Source: CAZUSU01 sp964623315 (GTDB lineage: Bacteria; Patescibacteriota; Patescibacteriia; Magasanikbacterales; 2-02-FULL-50-9b). Taken from it: a stretch of DNA of 16,341 nt. The notes beneath the pieces were generated by a model. It searched no databases, was not told the DNA's origin, and saw nothing but the letters and a program-made list of their open reading frames with translations. The stretch's first letter is position 1, and every line of letters begins with the position of its first letter. The stretch lies in assembly GCA_964623315.1 (NCBI GenBank), contig CAZUSU010000010.1, positions 1 through 16,341 of the forward strand, written 5' to 3'. The position numbers were made by a program, and so were the translations under genes. This document shows positions 13,689 through 16,341 of this stretch, in pieces.

Positions 13689-15068
13689 TTATGGTAGTGG
13701 ACGAACCTTTTGTCCTTCTACCGTATCAATAACCTCAAAGCCCTGTGCATGAATTTTTTTTCGCAGGTCATCAGATAGTGCCCATTGCTCTGCGAGGCGC
13801 GCGGCGGTGCGTGCGGCTAACAGTTTTTTTGTCGCCGCGGGAATCGTAACCTTTTTTTTGCGCGCGCCGATAAGTCCGATACGGAGCACTTGATCCATTA
13901 CCAGTAACGTGGCTCTAATCGCGTCTTTTTGCTCCTTGCTCCCGACCATATCCCACAGACTTGCCAGCGCCTTTGGCATATTAATATCGTCCGCAAGTGC
14001 GGCATGAAATTTTTCTAGCCACCCCTGAAGTGCGCGCCCGCGCCGTGGCGCCGCTATGACCAATTCGCATAACTGCGCTCGCGCCCGCGCCGCCGCCGCC
14101 AGAGCATCACCGGAAAAATTAAGTTCCTTGCGATAATGCGTTTGCAGTGTGAGATACCGATAGTCCAGCGGATTAAAGTGGTGATCGCGCAACCACTGCA
14201 CGGTTTTAAATTCACCGCTTGACTTAGACATTTTTTTATCTCGCTCCAGCAAAAAAGCTCCGTGTACCCAATAGCGAACAAATGGTTTGCCCGTTGCCAT
14301 TTCTGATTGCGCAATTTCATTGGTATGATGGATGGGAATAAGGTCGGTGCCGCCGGTGTGAATATCAACGGTCGGTCCGAGGTATGCCATGGCCATCGCA
14401 GAACATTCAATGTGCCAGCCGGGGAAGCCAACCCCCCACGGCGATTTCCATTCCATCTGACGTTTTGTGCCGCGCACAGAAAATTTCCACAGGGCAAAAT
14501 CAGTCGGATGTTTTTTACTGCCAAGCGCAATGCGCGCACCGGCGCGCTGGCCCTTGGTATGCGCCGCGGTGCCACACAGTGCGCCGTATGGGGCAAACAT
14601 GGTGCTGTCAAAATAGAGCCCGTCATCGGTTTTATACGTTACGCCGGCACGCTCCAATTTTTTGATCAAGGTTATCTGCTCGGCAATATGCTCTGTGGCG
14701 CGCGTCCATCGGCGGGGAGGGAGACACCCCAATGCGCGATACTCGGAGCGGAATATTTTTTCATATTTGCGGGCAATGGCACGTGCGGATTTATTTTCTC
14801 GCGCCGCGCCAACTGCCATTTTGTCTTCGCCACTGTCGTTATCCGACGTCAGATGGCCGACGTCCGTGATGTTCATAATATGATCAACCTGATAACCAAA
14901 AAAAATCAGCGCACGACGCAATATATCCGTGGTAATAAAAGTACGATAGTTACCGAGATGCACTTCGTGGTACACCGTAGGGCCACAACTATATAACGTA
15001 ACGACGTTTTTTTTGAGCGAAGTAAATACTGTTTTGGAACGCGTCAGCGTATTATAGAGACACAACAT
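13689..15068 (-). CDS. cysS: Cysteinyl-tRNA synthetase CysS
   Basis: Class I aminoacyl-tRNA synthetase that charges tRNA-Cys; cytosolic, 459 residues, typical length. Motifs: MLCLYNTLTRSK at the N-terminus, YSCGPTVYHEVHLGN (26-40) with zinc ligand Cys28 and the HIGH motif as HLGN, GWHIECSAMAM (217-227) with Cys222, IHTGGTDLIPIHHTNEIAQSE (236-256) with the His-His zinc/cysteine site, and KMSKS (279-283). A shortened anticodon-binding tail ends in DDLRKKIHAQGFEVIDTVEGQKV, also family-typical. The frame is open up to 15149, but ATG 15068 gives the canonical N-terminus and lies 10 nt after an extended -10 box; the longer version would overlap the pilM gene. It is divergent from pilM across a 62-bp gap. 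Confidence 0.96.
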   Translation of the reverse strand: MLCLYNTLTRSKTVFTSLKKNVVTLYSCGPTVYHEVHLGNYRTFITTDILRRALIFFGYQVDHIMNITDVGHLTSDNDSGEDKMAVGAARENKSARAIARKYEKIFRSEYRALGCLPPRRWTRATEHIAEQITLIKKLERAGVTYKTDDGLYFDSTMFAPYGALCGTAAHTKGQRAGARIALGSKKHPTDFALWKFSVRGTKRQMEWKSPWGVGFPGWHIECSAMAMAYLGPTVDIHTGGTDLIPIHHTNEIAQSEMATGKPFVRYWVHGAFLLERDKKMSKSSGEFKTVQWLRDHHFNPLDYRYLTLQTHYRKELNFSGDALAAAARARAQLCELVIAAPRRGRALQGWLEKFHAALADDINMPKALASLWDMVGSKEQKDAIRATLLVMDQVLRIGLIGARKKKVTIPAATKKLLAARTAARLAEQWALSDDLRKKIHAQGFEVIDTVEGQKVRPLP

Positions 15069-15078
15069 AGTTATGCAC

Positions 15079-15087
15079 ATTCTATCA
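15079..15087 (-). promoter_or_regulatory. Extended -10 promoter of cysS
   Basis: Minus-strand TGATAGAAT (-10 TAGAAT 15079-15084) ends 10 nt before the cysS ATG at 15068. The -35 region is weak (TTTTCG near 15102-15107) and overlaps that of pilM. Confidence 0.5.
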
Positions 15088-15111
15088 CGCATGGCGGTAG
15101 ACGAAAAGTTC

Positions 15112-15120
15112 TGGTATACT
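15112..15120 (+). promoter_or_regulatory. Extended -10 promoter of pilM
   Basis: TGGTATACT (-10 TATACT 15115-15120) ends 10 nt before the pilM ATG at 15131. No clear -35. The predicted leader is only about 4 nt and has no room for a Shine-Dalgarno. Confidence 0.55.
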
Positions 15121-15130
15121 AATTCGCGAT

Positions 15131-16207
15131 ATGTTGTTTTTTGATTCAAAGCCAGCGCAATATGTTGGCATAGATATTGGTTCCGGCGGCATAAAGCTCA
15201 TAGAACTCAAGCCGCAAAACAAGCGCGGCTATTTATATACGTATGGATTTAGCGATACGAAGGTGCCGTTTCGTTACGCCACAACCGATGCCGAGCGCGA
15301 AGCAACCATAGAAGAAACGTCGCGTATGGTGCGCGCCGTTGCCGTTGCCGCAAAAACGGTTTCAACCTCTGCGTTCACCTCGGTGCCGCAACGCGATATT
15401 TTTTCTACCATTGTTACGGTACCTGCGGGGGACCCGAAACAACTCGTAATCAACGTGGCGCGCGAAATAGAAAAACTGGTGCCGTTTCCGTTGGCTGACG
15501 CCGTTCTGGACACGCGGACGATTGAACCGCTCCCGAGCGAAGCGGAACAATATAAAAAAATTAGCCGTGTGTTTGTTACGGCGGCGCGAAAAAAAATTAT
15601 TCAGTACTATTCGGACATTTGCACGCGCGCCGGTTTTAAATTGCAAAGCATAGAAACAGAAACCTTTGCCACCATCCGTTCATTATTAGGGTCAGACCCG
15701 AGCCCCGTACTCATCATTGACATGGGCAAACAGATTACCAGTTTGAGTTATGTTTCACGGCTGGTGCCGCAAGTGGATATGGCGATAGAACTTGGTGGCG
15801 ATCGCATTAATGAACTGCTTGCCAAGGCATGGGGTAAAACGCCGGACGAGGCAGAGCAGATGAAAATTGACGCATTTGATTCTCTCGGCGAAGACGCTGA
15901 TGCGCAATTTCAAACGCTCATTGAGCCGCTCACGAAGCCGCTTACCAAAGCAATTGAAGGAGTGTTGGAAACGATGCGACGCATTCAGTTGGGTCAGCTG
16001 GCACGGCCGGATAAAATAATGTTCACCGGCGGCGCGTCCAATTGTCCGGGGCTTGCTAAAAAAATTGAGCGTCATTTTTCCATTAAAACTTTTACTGCCG
16101 ATCCGTGGTCGCGCACCGTGACGCCACCGGCGCTTAAACCGGTGTTGGACCGCATGGGCGCACGCTGTGCCGTGAGCATTGGTTTGGCACAACGTCCTAT
16201 CATTTAA
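15131..16207 (+). CDS. pilM: Type IV pilus assembly protein PilM
   Basis: Actin-like cytoplasmic ATP-binding protein of 358 residues that docks the type IV pilus motor to the inner-membrane PilN/PilO complex. Visible motifs: YVGIDIGSGGIKLIEL (11-26), the family signature combining the phosphate-1 loop with a nearby PilN-binding groove; VPAGDPKQLVINVAREIEKLVPFPL in the 1C region; LIIDMGKQITSLSYV, the phosphate-2 loop; ELGGDRINELLAKAWG; and IMFTGGASNCPGLAKKIERHF, the adenosine-binding loop. Length and motif order are normal. A prepilin gene begins 6 nt downstream on the same strand, so this is the start of a pilus operon that continues outside the window. Transcription is predicted from the extended -10 box directly upstream. 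Confidence 0.95.
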   Translation: MLFFDSKPAQYVGIDIGSGGIKLIELKPQNKRGYLYTYGFSDTKVPFRYATTDAEREATIEETSRMVRAVAVAAKTVSTSAFTSVPQRDIFSTIVTVPAGDPKQLVINVAREIEKLVPFPLADAVLDTRTIEPLPSEAEQYKKISRVFVTAARKKIIQYYSDICTRAGFKLQSIETETFATIRSLLGSDPSPVLIIDMGKQITSLSYVSRLVPQVDMAIELGGDRINELLAKAWGKTPDEAEQMKIDAFDSLGEDADAQFQTLIEPLTKPLTKAIEGVLETMRRIQLGQLARPDKIMFTGGASNCPGLAKKIERHFSIKTFTADPWSRTVTPPALKPVLDRMGARCAVSIGLAQRPII

Positions 16208-16213
16208 TACACT

Positions 16214-16341
16214 ATGATTTTGCACGCCTCGCACAAAACGCCCCGCTACGCATATGGATTCACCCTTATTGAACTGCTCATCATTATTGGCACCCTCGGC
16301 ATTCTTATGGTAATTGGTGTCATTGTGCTGGGAACGGCGCG
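16214..16341 (+). CDS. Type IV prepilin-like protein, 3'-truncated by the window end
   Basis: Starts at ATG 16214, 6 nt after the pilM stop; 42 codons are visible. A short basic leader (MILHASHKTPRYAYG) is followed by the prepilin peptidase site G/FTLIEL, with Glu at mature position 5, and a hydrophobic helix (LLIIIGTLGILMVIGVIVLG). Cleavage would occur after the Gly at residue 15. The gene could encode a major pilin, a minor pilin or a pseudopilin; the missing C-terminal domain would decide. Its place next to pilM supports a role in pilus assembly or DNA uptake. Confidence 0.88.
   Translation, partial: MILHASHKTPRYAYGFTLIELLIIIGTLGILMVIGVIVLGTA

Noticed and set aside
14307..14996. Long plus-strand ORF (229 codons) antisense to cysS.
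   Set aside because: It is opposite a well-supported gene, has low-complexity basic composition and no recognisable motif.
15069..15149. CysS N-terminal extension of 27 residues.
   Set aside because: It would overlap pilM and its promoter; MLCLYNTL is the normal CysS start.
1..16341. UGA read as glycine, as in Gracilibacteria and SR1.
   Set aside because: No conserved protein here has an in-frame UGA, and UGA ends elp3, the secretion ATPase and the acidic ORF at sensible positions.

Overview
The window looks like a chromosomal stretch from a Patescibacteria (Candidate Phyla Radiation) bacterium. This is an inference from gene content: an Elp3-type radical SAM/GNAT tRNA enzyme, a type IV secretion-like membrane ATPase paired with a Pro-rich partner protein, pilM with a prepilin gene, and very tight gene packing. 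The standard code is used; elp3, the secretion ATPase and the small acidic ORF all end at TGA. No phage, transposase, CRISPR or rRNA is visible.

Left part (1-5112): the 3' end of an unrecognised gene (+) converges on folD, and the two stop codons share one CTAG. folD, glyA and elp3 all lie on the minus strand, read elp3 > glyA > folD. glyA and folD are 1 nt apart. An 87-bp segment bounded by a 13-bp inverted repeat covers the last codons of elp3 and the glyA leader.

Middle (5120-8976): a compact plus-strand run follows: a Trm9-like methyltransferase, an NRAMP-family transporter, a 49-residue acidic protein, a DusB-like dihydrouridine synthase and a nitroreductase. The genes are 1 to 24 nt apart or overlap, so they are probably one operon. 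The methyltransferase is divergent from elp3 with only 7 bp between the start codons. Together they would make the wobble modification cm5U and then mcm5U, a route best known from eukaryotes; this is the most interesting observation here. The run ends in a GC-rich block that can fold as a three-way junction, followed by an 18-bp hairpin terminator shared with the convergent tRNA-Gln(CUG).

Right part (8977-15068, minus): tRNA-Gln, dnaX (DNA polymerase III clamp-loader subunit), the secretion-like ATPase, its Pro-rich partner and cysS. From 15131 on the plus strand come pilM and the start of a type IV prepilin gene that runs out of the window.

Regulation: four genes (dnaX, the Pro-rich protein, cysS, pilM) have an extended -10 motif (TGnTANNNT-like) ending 9-11 nt before the ATG and no Shine-Dalgarno. 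This predicts leaderless or nearly leaderless mRNAs. In contrast, the methyltransferase and nitroreductase genes have clear Shine-Dalgarno sequences. A perfect 16-bp palindrome covers the dnaX start codon, and a G-quadruplex-type tract fills the gap before the secretion ATPase gene.
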